A stretch of 5,089 bases of DNA from Boseongicola sp. SB0675_bin_26 (GTDB taxonomy: Bacteria; Pseudomonadota; Alphaproteobacteria; Rhodobacterales; Rhodobacteraceae), in the NCBI GenBank assembly GCA_009843725.1, contig VYCX01000535.1:1-5089 (forward strand). Direction: 5' to 3'. Both the position numbers and the translations under genes were made by a program. Position 1 is the first letter of the stretch, and the number at the start of each line of letters is the position of its first letter. Positions 1-5,089 of this stretch are shown here, piece after piece. Below the pieces are notes generated by a model. The model saw nothing but the letters and a program-made list of their open reading frames with translations, made no database searches and was not told where the DNA came from.

Positions 1-64
1 CATGTCAAGTCCGGCAGCAGGACGTGAGTCCGTCACCGGCCGATTGTCGAGGAAGGGAAAGACC
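1..64 (+). promoter_or_regulatory. Leader and ribosome binding site of the iron-sulfur protein gene
   Basis: The run GAGGAAGGG at 49-57 is a strong Shine-Dalgarno sequence placed 7 nt before a TTG at 65. It decides the start of the following gene in favour of TTG over the in-frame ATG at 2, which would sit at the window edge with no visible binding site. The two other forward frames close within or at the end of this stretch, with TGA at 25-27 and TGA at 66-68. The second would overlap the TTG start as TTGA. An upstream gene could therefore end here and be translationally coupled, but too little of it is visible to name. Confidence 0.6.
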
Positions 65-2014
65 TTGACCAACAAGCTGGTCCTTTGCGACTGCGAGAAA
101 TCGCAACGCCTGCAGCCCGCCGTGATCGAGGCGGCGACCGGGGTCGAGTGCTCCCCGGTCCATACCGCGCTTTGCACCGAGCAGGCGGAAATTGCGGCAC
201 GGGAGATTGCGGGGGGCGACTGCACGATTTGCTGCGGGCAGGAAATGCGGTTCTTCGAGGAGCTTGCCGAGGAGCTGGAGGCCGAGGCGCCTTCATTCGT
301 CGACCTTCGGGACCGGGCCGGCTGGACGGATGACGACAATGACACCGGTCCCAAGATGGCCGCGCTCGTCGCGGCGGCCACGATGCCCGCGGCGTTGACG
401 AAGACAGTCGACGTGGTGTCCGAGGGCGTTTGCCTGATCATCGGGAGTGGCGATTCCGCGTTTGACGCCGCCCGACGTCTTGCCGACACGCACGGCGTCA
501 CGGTCCTGCAACTGGATGACAGCGATCCCCCTCCGGAACGAGAGTTCGACGTGATCAGGGGGCGCATCAGGAAAGCGTCAGGGGCATTGGGCGGGTTCAA
601 GGTGTCGTTCGACGCGTTCAGCAGGATTCAGCCAGGCGGGCGCGGCAACTGGCGATGGACCGAACCACGCAATGGCGCGCACTCCGAATGTGACATGATC
701 CTCGATCTCAGCGGGCAGGCCCCGCTCTTTTCCGCCCACGAAAAGCGAGAAGGCTACCTGCGCGCCGACCCGGGCAGCGTCACGGCGTCCATGGATGCGG
801 TGTTCGATGCCGCCAAGCTGATCGGCACATTCGAAAAGCCGCTCTATGCCCGTGTCGAGCCGATCCTCTGCGCCCATTCGCGGGCCGGTCAGGTGGGATG
901 TTCGCGTTGCCTTGACGCCTGTCCGACTGGCGCAATTGCTCCCGAGGGCGAATATGTCACCGTTGACCCGATGACTTGTGCAGGGTGCGGCGCATGCTCC
1001 TCGCTTTGCCCGTCCGGCGCGATTTCGTACGACGCGCCGCCCGTCGAGCATTCGTTCCGTCGGATCCAGACGCTGGCAAAGGCCTTTCTCGGCGCTGGTG
1101 GAACGGATCCAAGGCTTTTGGTTGTGGATGGGCACGGTTCTGAACTGATCAGGCTTTCCGCCCGGCATGGCCGGGGCCTTCCGGCCGATGTCGTGCCGAT
1201 GGAAATGCCGGCGGTCGGCGCTTTCGGACATGCGGAGGCCCTCGCCGCGCTGGCCGCCGGCTTTGCCGCTGTGGCCGTCGTGCCCGGACCCGGGGCCGAC
1301 CGATCGGTACTGGGCCATGAGATCGCCTTGACCGAGGCGATCGCCGGTCCAAGGGTGTCCTTGATCGACACCTCCGACGCCGACGCGCTTTCGGATTCGC
1401 TGTTCGATTCCGAAGTGCCGTCCGCACTGGCCAAGCCGATCCGGCCCATGGGGACGCGGCGGCAGATCGCCCGGCAGGCGGCGAAGGCATTGCGCCCGGA
1501 CGCCGCCGAGCCGCTTCCGTTGCCCGACGATGCCCCTTATGGCGTGATTTCGGTCAATGCGGATGCGTGCACGCTTTGTCTCTCCTGCGTGTCGCTTTGC
1601 CCTTCCGGCGCACTTGGCGACAATCCCGATCTGCCTCAGTTGCGGTTTCAGGAAGATGCCTGCCTGCAATGCGGGCTTTGCGCCAGCATCTGTCCCGAAG
1701 ATGCCATCACGCTGGTGCCACGGCTCAATCTTGGCGACGAGGCACTGTCCCAGGTGGTCTTGAACGAGGAAGAGCCGTTCGCCTGCATCGAGTGTGGCAG
1801 CCTGTTCGGTTCAAGATCAACCATTGAACGCATTACCGAGAGACTGTCCTCGCACTCGATGTACCAGGGAGAGGGTGCGCTGCGCATGATCCAGATGTGC
1901 GACGACTGCCGGGTGAAGTCCCAGTTCCTGAGCCAGGACAGCCCGATGGCCATGGGCGAGCGGCCGCGGGTCCGCACCACGGACGACTACCTGTCGAAAC
2001 GTCGCGATCACTGA
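65..2014 (+). CDS. Multi-cluster 4Fe-4S ferredoxin-type protein (649 aa), probably an accessory electron carrier of a Mo/W enzyme locus
   Basis: Cytoplasmic protein with no signal peptide or membrane segment. In 649-residue numbering, the N-terminal domain carries a CDC pair (C8, C10), C29, C37 and a CxxCC motif (C53, C56, C57). Around residues 118-150 there is a Rossmann-like strand-glycine-helix (CLIIGSG). The first ferredoxin pair uses C269, C279, C282, C286 and C305, C308, C311, C315. The second uses C502, C505, C508, C512 and C533, C536, C539, C543. Together these can bind four [4Fe-4S] clusters. The C-terminus has CxxC at 574-577 and at 612-615, a zinc-ribbon-like or fifth metal site. 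The TTG start was chosen for its ribosome binding site and because the family, as I recall it, begins near the CDC motif. Related proteins sit in proteobacterial formate dehydrogenase/TorD-type loci, so electron transfer or enzyme maturation is inferred. The exact partner is unknown. Confidence 0.85.
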   Translation: MTNKLVLCDCEKSQRLQPAVIEAATGVECSPVHTALCTEQAEIAAREIAGGDCTICCGQEMRFFEELAEELEAEAPSFVDLRDRAGWTDDDNDTGPKMAALVAAATMPAALTKTVDVVSEGVCLIIGSGDSAFDAARRLADTHGVTVLQLDDSDPPPEREFDVIRGRIRKASGALGGFKVSFDAFSRIQPGGRGNWRWTEPRNGAHSECDMILDLSGQAPLFSAHEKREGYLRADPGSVTASMDAVFDAAKLIGTFEKPLYARVEPILCAHSRAGQVGCSRCLDACPTGAIAPEGEYVTVDPMTCAGCGACSSLCPSGAISYDAPPVEHSFRRIQTLAKAFLGAGGTDPRLLVVDGHGSELIRLSARHGRGLPADVVPMEMPAVGAFGHAEALAALAAGFAAVAVVPGPGADRSVLGHEIALTEAIAGPRVSLIDTSDADALSDSLFDSEVPSALAKPIRPMGTRRQIARQAAKALRPDAAEPLPLPDDAPYGVISVNADACTLCLSCVSLCPSGALGDNPDLPQLRFQEDACLQCGLCASICPEDAITLVPRLNLGDEALSQVVLNEEEPFACIECGSLFGSRSTIERITERLSSHSMYQGEGALRMIQMCDDCRVKSQFLSQDSPMAMGERPRVRTTDDYLSKRRDH

Positions 2015-2760
2015 CCTGTCAAGGGAGCGCCAAGGGCCGCAGGTTCGATGCTTGCGACATAAGCCAGGATCGCGTCTATGTCGTCCAACGTCAGTTCCAT
2101 CGGTGCGATCGGCGAGGGGCGGTCCTCGGGGAAAGGTTCCGTGACGTCTTCGATCTGCGTGAACGCCCCGTGGGGTTTCAGGACGTAGAAGCTCGAGAAC
2201 CTCACGTCCCAGTCTTCAAAGGTGCGCAAGGCAAAGAACGACGGGGTCGAACCAATGCCGAGGCCTTCGTCGCCTCGGGCCGTGACGTGGCAGCGGCCGC
2301 AATGGACCCGCGACACCTGCTGCCCGCGCAGCCTGTCACCGTCATAGAACTGGTCTTCGGCAATCTCCTCTTCCTCGACCGGCAAGGCGAACGGCTGATT
2401 GCCGTCGATCTTGAATCCCGTGATCGCGCTTTGCCCGGTCGTGTCCGTAATCCACGAGGCAAACCGAGATGCGCCTGCATGCTCTGGCGCAAGGACGTTG
2501 ATGGACCAGGTCTGGCCCATGCCGGTAAAGACCGGCGTGCCGACATCGCCGAGCGCGGCTTCTGCCGCTTCCCCTGGCGAGACCAGCTCGATGCGCACCT
2601 GGGTTTTCAAGGTGAACCGCGGCAACATGTACTTCATCAATCCGCTTCCGGCCAGCACGTCGGGGACCGACAGGCGAAACTGGCGGTCGTCGGTGGCGGA
2701 AGCAAGGTTCGTGCCGCTGACGAAGAGAAGAAACGCAGCTGTCAAGGACCTTTTCAGCAT
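2008..2760 (-). CDS. Exported c-type cytochrome with an N-terminal TupA-like (periplasmic binding protein) remnant (250 aa)
   Basis: Residues 1-22 are a Sec signal peptide: MLKR, a hydrophobic core, and an ASA cleavage site. The one haem c site is CGRCH at 154-158. A plausible axial Met is M221 in the APMEL segment, followed by a C-terminal helix with LAYVASIEP, as in class I cytochromes c. Residues about 29-85 resemble the start of tungstate-binding TupA proteins (GSGLMKYMLPRF, then a GD.G strand). Residues about 87-127 resemble their end (ASWITDTTGQ, then FKIDGNQPF). The middle of that fold is missing, and the family's TTTS anion-binding start is replaced by SVPD, so tungstate binding is doubtful. 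The acidic linker EEEEIAEDQF at 129-138 separates the two parts. The start ATG at 2758-2760 fits the signal peptide and has AGAGG 4 nt upstream. An in-frame extension upstream lacks these signs. Periplasmic electron transfer is inferred, and the partner is unknown. The gene is convergent with the ferredoxin gene. Confidence 0.8.
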   Translation of the reverse strand: MLKRSLTAAFLLFVSGTNLASATDDRQFRLSVPDVLAGSGLMKYMLPRFTLKTQVRIELVSPGEAAEAALGDVGTPVFTGMGQTWSINVLAPEHAGASRFASWITDTTGQSAITGFKIDGNQPFALPVEEEEIAEDQFYDGDRLRGQQVSRVHCGRCHVTARGDEGLGIGSTPSFFALRTFEDWDVRFSSFYVLKPHGAFTQIEDVTEPFPEDRPSPIAPMELTLDDIDAILAYVASIEPAALGAPLTGQ

Positions 2761-2911
2761 GGAGCCTCTTGCAAGACTTCTCGGGTTGAGCGGAACTTTC
2801 CCGCTGATCGGGTCACTCGACTTGAGCCCAAGGGAAACAGGAGCCCGCCGGGCTTGACGGAACTGCCGATGCAACAAAACTCCAAGAGGCGACTCCATGG
2901 CCCTGAGCGCG

Positions 2912-2941
2912 AACATACGGGATCGCCGGTGCCGGTATCAA
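2912..2941 (-). promoter_or_regulatory. Candidate sigma-70-type promoter for the cytochrome gene
   Basis: Read on the minus strand, TTGATA at 2936-2941 and TATGTT at 2912-2917 are separated by 18 bp, a weak match to the -35/-10 consensus. Transcription from here would give a leader of about 145 nt before the cytochrome ATG. The match is by eye only, and the -10 box keeps four of six consensus bases. Confidence 0.25.
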
Positions 2942-3082
2942 GGCAATTTGTTCCCTGTACTTGAATCGAACGTCGGCTCGCCGTCGAATCTCGGAAACGC
3001 ACGGCGCGGCCCGTCGGCTCTTGACGAAATTTCGGCAACGGACATCAGGATCCGCCCGTCAGATCGAACAATGCGCGCGGGG

Positions 3083-3119
3083 TTGAATTCCAGGGTCGAA
3101 CCGGTATCTACAATGGTTC
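3083..3119 (+). promoter_or_regulatory. Candidate promoter with overlapping dyad for the DUF6494-Mrp-ligase operon
   Basis: TTGAAT at 3083-3088 and TATCTA at 3105-3110 are spaced by 16 bp. A TACAAT at 3109-3114 is an alternative -10 box but sits too far from that -35. The inverted repeat GAACC (3098-3102) and GGTTC (3115-3119) brackets the putative -10 box, which is a common operator position. A transcript would have a leader of about 100 nt before the ATG at 3216. This is visual inference, and no regulator is identified. Confidence 0.3.
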
Positions 3120-3200
3120 CGTTCACGCTGAACGCAATCTCAAGCTTTGCACAACTCTGCACGACCAAAGGCAAGTGGACCGGATCAAACGATTCAACCT

Positions 3201-3208
3201 GGAGGAAG
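3201..3208 (+). promoter_or_regulatory. Strong ribosome binding site of the DUF6494 gene
   Basis: GGAGGAAG lies 7 nt before the ATG at 3216 and is close to the perfect anti-Shine-Dalgarno complement. It fixes the start of the small gene and rejects the longer overlapping frames that run through this stretch. It is also the strongest translation signal in the operon, since the two downstream genes appear to depend on close spacing and overlap. Confidence 0.75.
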
Positions 3209-3215
3209 AACCACG

Positions 3216-3407
3216 ATGAGCGACTCCTACAACATGTCCATGAGAAAGTTCCTGAAGCAGTTGGGAGTGACCTCGCAACAGGCGATCGAGGCGGCGCTTC
3301 GCGACAGGGGCGAAGCCGGCAAGAGCTATGCGGTCAAGGCCAGCGTCACGATTGAGGAACTCGGCTTGGATCACGAAGTCTCGGGCACCATCGTGGAGAA
3401 CGATTGA
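3216..3407 (+). CDS. DUF6494 family small protein (63 aa)
   Basis: A complete 63-residue cytoplasmic protein without cysteines, signal peptide or membrane segment. The first half (NMSMRKFLKQLGVTSQQAIEAA, residues about 6-27) is predicted helical. It contains the NMS.RKFLK..GVTSQ..IE pattern that I recall as the signature of DUF6494. The second half (residues about 38-62) alternates hydrophobic residues as in a beta hairpin and ends with SGTIVEND. The molecular function of the family is unknown. The stop codon is 3 bp before the TTG of the Mrp-type ATPase gene, so the two are almost certainly co-transcribed and may be translationally coupled. This suggests a role alongside Fe-S cluster delivery, for example as a partner or regulator of the ATPase. 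That role is inference from position only. Confidence 0.8.
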   Translation: MSDSYNMSMRKFLKQLGVTSQQAIEAALRDRGEAGKSYAVKASVTIEELGLDHEVSGTIVEND

Positions 3408-3410
3408 ACC

Positions 3411-4475
3411 TTGGCGCTGTCTCGAGATAGCGTGCTTGGTGCACTGAAGGCGGTCAGCGATCCCGTAACCGGTGACGACATCGTTGCAGCGGGACTGGTG
3501 CGCGCCTTGAACGTCGAGGGCGGGCGCATCCGGTTCGTCCTGGAAATTGATCCAAAGCTTGCACAGACATACGAGCCAGTACGAGCTGATGCAGAGGCAC
3601 GGATGAAGGCGCTGCCGGGCGCCGAGGATGTGTCGATCCTCATGACCGCGCATACCGAAAAGGCGCCGCCAGACCTGAAACCCGGCGCACGTCCGGAACC
3701 CAAGGGGCCTGAGAAGATACCCGGCATCGATCGCATCCTTGCGATTGCGTCCGGAAAGGGCGGGGTCGGAAAGTCGACCGTCGCCGCAAACCTCGCCTGC
3801 GCCCTGGCGCAGGCAGGGCGGCGCGTCGGCCTGCTGGACGCGGACGTCTACGGACCGTCACAGCCACGCATGCTCGGCGTCTCGGGCCGTCCGTCAAGCC
3901 CGGACGGCAAGACCATTCTTCCGATGCGCAACCACGGCGTCACCATGATGTCGATCGGGCTGATGACGACGGAAGGGCAGGCGGTCGTCTGGCGCGGCCC
4001 GATGTTGATGGGCGCGTTGCAGCAGATGCTGACACAGGTGCAATGGGGCGCTCTCGACGTGTTGATCGTCGACCTGCCGCCAGGCACGGGCGACGTCCAG
4101 ATGACGCTGGCGCAGAAAGCCGTCGTCGATGGCGCGATCATCGTGTCCACGCCGCAGGACGTGGCGCTGATCGACGCCCGCAAGGGGGTGGACATGTTCA
4201 ACCAGCTGGGCGTTCCGATCCTCGGCCTGATCGAAAACATGTCCACCCACATCTGCTCGAAATGCGGGCACGAAGAGCACACTTTCGGCCACGGCGGCGT
4301 GGCGGCCGAGGCGGCGAAAATCGGCGTGCCGCTTCTGGCGGAGATTCCATTGCATCTCGATATCCGTGTCGCCGGTGACGGAGGGGCGCCCGTTGTCGTG
4401 ACAAGCCCCGACGGACTGCAGGCGGCCGCGTTTCAGCAGGTGGCTGGAGCGCTTGTCGGGAAGGGCGCCGCATGA
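3411..4475 (+). CDS. apbC: Mrp/NBP35-family P-loop ATPase, iron-sulfur cluster carrier protein (354 aa)
   Basis: A cytoplasmic Fe-S cluster carrier that binds a cluster and passes it to apoproteins, using ATP. Residues about 4-80 form a MIP18/DUF59-type domain (VSDPVTGDDIVAAGLV). A variable linker rich in Pro and Lys follows at about 83-104, then the ATPase domain. This has the deviant Walker A KGGVGKST at 116-123 with signature Lys116, a switch I region DADVYGPSQP at 143-152, and a switch II/Walker B motif DLPPGTGD at 221-228. The CxxC pair C282/C285 near ENMS is the expected bridging-cluster site at a dimer interface. Length and order match the family. The start is TTG at 3411, three bases after the previous stop, with GGAGAA at 3395-3400. 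The resulting MALSRDSVL beginning fits the family, and there is no ATG nearby. The gene ends in an ATGA overlap with the ligase-like gene. It could serve general Fe-S assembly or a dedicated Mo/W enzyme; the neighbourhood favours the latter. Confidence 0.93.
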   Translation: MALSRDSVLGALKAVSDPVTGDDIVAAGLVRALNVEGGRIRFVLEIDPKLAQTYEPVRADAEARMKALPGAEDVSILMTAHTEKAPPDLKPGARPEPKGPEKIPGIDRILAIASGKGGVGKSTVAANLACALAQAGRRVGLLDADVYGPSQPRMLGVSGRPSSPDGKTILPMRNHGVTMMSIGLMTTEGQAVVWRGPMLMGALQQMLTQVQWGALDVLIVDLPPGTGDVQMTLAQKAVVDGAIIVSTPQDVALIDARKGVDMFNQLGVPILGLIENMSTHICSKCGHEEHTFGHGGVAAEAAKIGVPLLAEIPLHLDIRVAGDGGAPVVVTSPDGLQAAAFQQVAGALVGKGAA

Positions 4476-5089
4476 CGGAGGCCGTTCTGCCTCCATTGAT
4501 GTCCGGCCTGGCTGTCAGCGGCGCAATCGACCCCTTCGTCACTGCCTGCGCCAAGGCGAGCCTGGGCTGCGACGCCGGGCTCGTCGTCTACAACGTCTCG
4601 GTGGACCGGCTTGGCTCCGCCCTGGTGTTCGCGCCGGAAGTGCCGCTGGCCAAAGCCATGGCGATGCTGCCGCTTTGCGGCGTGGGGCTGCAGAATTCCC
4701 TCGGCGCGCTCGCGCCGCCAGAGGTTGCGGTTCACCTCGGCTGGTCCGGCGAGATTCGTGTCAACGGGGCGCGTTGCGGCCGATTCCGAGTGGCGGCCAG
4801 CACCGACGACGAGGGTGCGCGGCCGGACTGGCTGGTCGTCGGGTTCGAGATGCCGCTGTTCAGCGCCGGGCAGGCGCCGGGCGATGACGTCGAAGAGACA
4901 GTGCTCTACGAAGAAGGCTGCGTCGATGTCGACCCTGTGACCCTGATCGAAAGCTGGGCGCGCCATACGCTTAACTGGATTGCGCGTTGGGAGGATGAAG
5001 GTTCGAGACCCTTGCACGCCGAATGGCGGGGCATCGCGCATGGACTGGGCGACGCAATCCAGTTCGGCGGGGCGAGCGGCACCTTCCTT
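4472..5089 (+). CDS. Biotin/lipoate protein ligase-like protein with DUF4444-type C-terminal part, 3' end beyond the window
   Basis: The frame is open from the ATG at 4472, in an ATGA overlap with the ATPase stop, through 206 codons to the window edge. The protein resembles the biotin/lipoate A/B ligase fold. A strand-rich core (residues about 37-90) ends in PPEVAVHLGW, followed by WSGEIRVNGARCG at 91-103. This aligns by eye with the WPND...K region of BirA-type ligases. WPND reads WSGE here, and the catalytic lysine position is occupied by Arg101. The glycine/arginine-rich adenylate loop (GRGRxG) is also not visible. From about residue 178, the segment LHAEWRGIAHGLGDAI and GGASGTF resembles the SH3-like end of such ligases and the DUF4444 domain, which I recall in Rhodobacterales proteins of this type. 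Altered catalytic residues suggest a non-canonical substrate or a non-enzymatic role. Tight coupling to the Fe-S carrier supports a shared pathway. The substrate is unknown. Confidence 0.8.
   Translation, partial: MTEAVLPPLMSGLAVSGAIDPFVTACAKASLGCDAGLVVYNVSVDRLGSALVFAPEVPLAKAMAMLPLCGVGLQNSLGALAPPEVAVHLGWSGEIRVNGARCGRFRVAASTDDEGARPDWLVVGFEMPLFSAGQAPGDDVEETVLYEEGCVDVDPVTLIESWARHTLNWIARWEDEGSRPLHAEWRGIAHGLGDAIQFGGASGTFL

Larger units (their letters stand above)
2761..3215. other. Divergent intergenic region without a supported gene
   Basis: These 455 bp separate the starts of the leftward cytochrome gene and the rightward DUF6494 operon, so promoters for both should lie here. Visible elements are a perfect 10-bp palindrome TCTTGCAAGA at 2767-2776 touching the cytochrome ribosome binding site, a small dyad AGCGG/CCGCT at 2789-2805, a GC stem-loop AGCCC-gcc-GGGCT at 2842-2854, and a dyad GAACC/GGTTC at 3098-3119. 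Open frames on both strands cross the region. None combines a good start, a ribosome binding site and recognisable protein content. No tRNA, riboswitch or intrinsic terminator was recognised. Confidence 0.6.

Noticed and set aside
578..1669. Minus-strand open frame of 363 codons opposite the ferredoxin gene.
   Set aside because: It is a GC-rich shadow. The plus strand carries four clear ferredoxin motifs through the same bases, and the minus translation shows no coherent domain.
2842..2854. GC-rich stem-loop AGCCC-gcc-GGGCT considered as a terminator.
   Set aside because: There is no T-run after it on either strand, and it lies inside the probable leader of the cytochrome gene rather than after a gene.
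2761..2916. In-frame N-terminal extension of the cytochrome gene, starting at an ATG at 2914-2916.
   Set aside because: The extension puts about 52 residues before a clear signal peptide and has no good ribosome binding site. The ATG at 2758-2760 explains the protein better.
3076..3107. T-arm-like GGTTCGACC on the minus strand, suggesting a tRNA.
   Set aside because: The flanking bases do not form a full T stem, and there is no matching acceptor stem, anticodon arm or CCA end.
2938..3174. Minus-strand open frame of 78 codons in the intergenic region, with a plausible-looking sequence containing SVNGTIVDTG.
   Set aside because: It would need a TTG start with no ribosome binding site, its third-position GC is lower than in the clear genes, and it matches no family I recognise. 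A small hypothetical gene is not excluded, but the support is too thin to list it.
2897..3355. Plus-strand 152-codon open frame crossing the intergenic region into the DUF6494 gene.
   Set aside because: It overlaps the DUF6494 gene in another frame, lacks recognisable content and ignores the strong ribosome binding site at 3201-3208.
1..5089. Search for insertion sequences, long direct repeats, CRISPR-like arrays and prophage genes.
   Set aside because: No transposase motifs, spaced repeats or phage-like genes were seen; the window is compact ordinary coding DNA with one intergenic gap.

Overview
The window looks like chromosomal DNA from a GC-rich alphaproteobacterium, most likely a Rhodobacterales/Roseobacter-type organism. 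I base this on the dense GC-rich coding, strong GGAGG-type ribosome binding sites, two TTG starts, and protein families that I recall as clustering in that group. This placement is from memory of the families, not from a search.

Layout. Bases 1-64 are the end of an upstream region and carry the ribosome binding site of the first gene. Bases 65-2014 (+) encode a large soluble iron-sulfur protein with two tandem 2[4Fe-4S] ferredoxin modules, a cysteine-rich N-terminus and a C-terminal CxxC/CxxC knuckle. Bases 2008-2760 (-) encode an exported one-haem c-type cytochrome. The part before its haem site looks like a collapsed tungstate/molybdate-type periplasmic binding protein. It converges on the first gene and the two 3' ends overlap by 7 bp. 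Bases 2761-3215 are a 455-bp divergent intergenic region with weak promoter candidates and no gene I can support. Bases 3216-5089 (+) form a compact operon: a 63-residue DUF6494-type protein, then after 3 bp an Mrp/ApbC-type Fe-S cluster carrier ATPase with a TTG start, then with an ATGA overlap a biotin/lipoate-ligase-like protein with a DUF4444-type end. This last gene runs off the window.

How the genes may work together. No formate dehydrogenase or other catalytic subunit lies inside the window. The combination is nevertheless the kind of accessory set I associate with Mo/W formate dehydrogenase loci in proteobacteria: a multi-cluster ferredoxin protein, an Fe-S carrier ATPase, small DUF proteins, a ligase-like protein, and a binding-protein remnant of the TupA type. 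A reasonable inference is that the operon supplies Fe-S clusters or other maturation steps to a molybdo- or tungsto-enzyme, that the ferredoxin protein carries electrons in the cytoplasm, and that the cytochrome acts on the periplasmic side. The most unusual element is the binding-protein-like/cytochrome c fusion.
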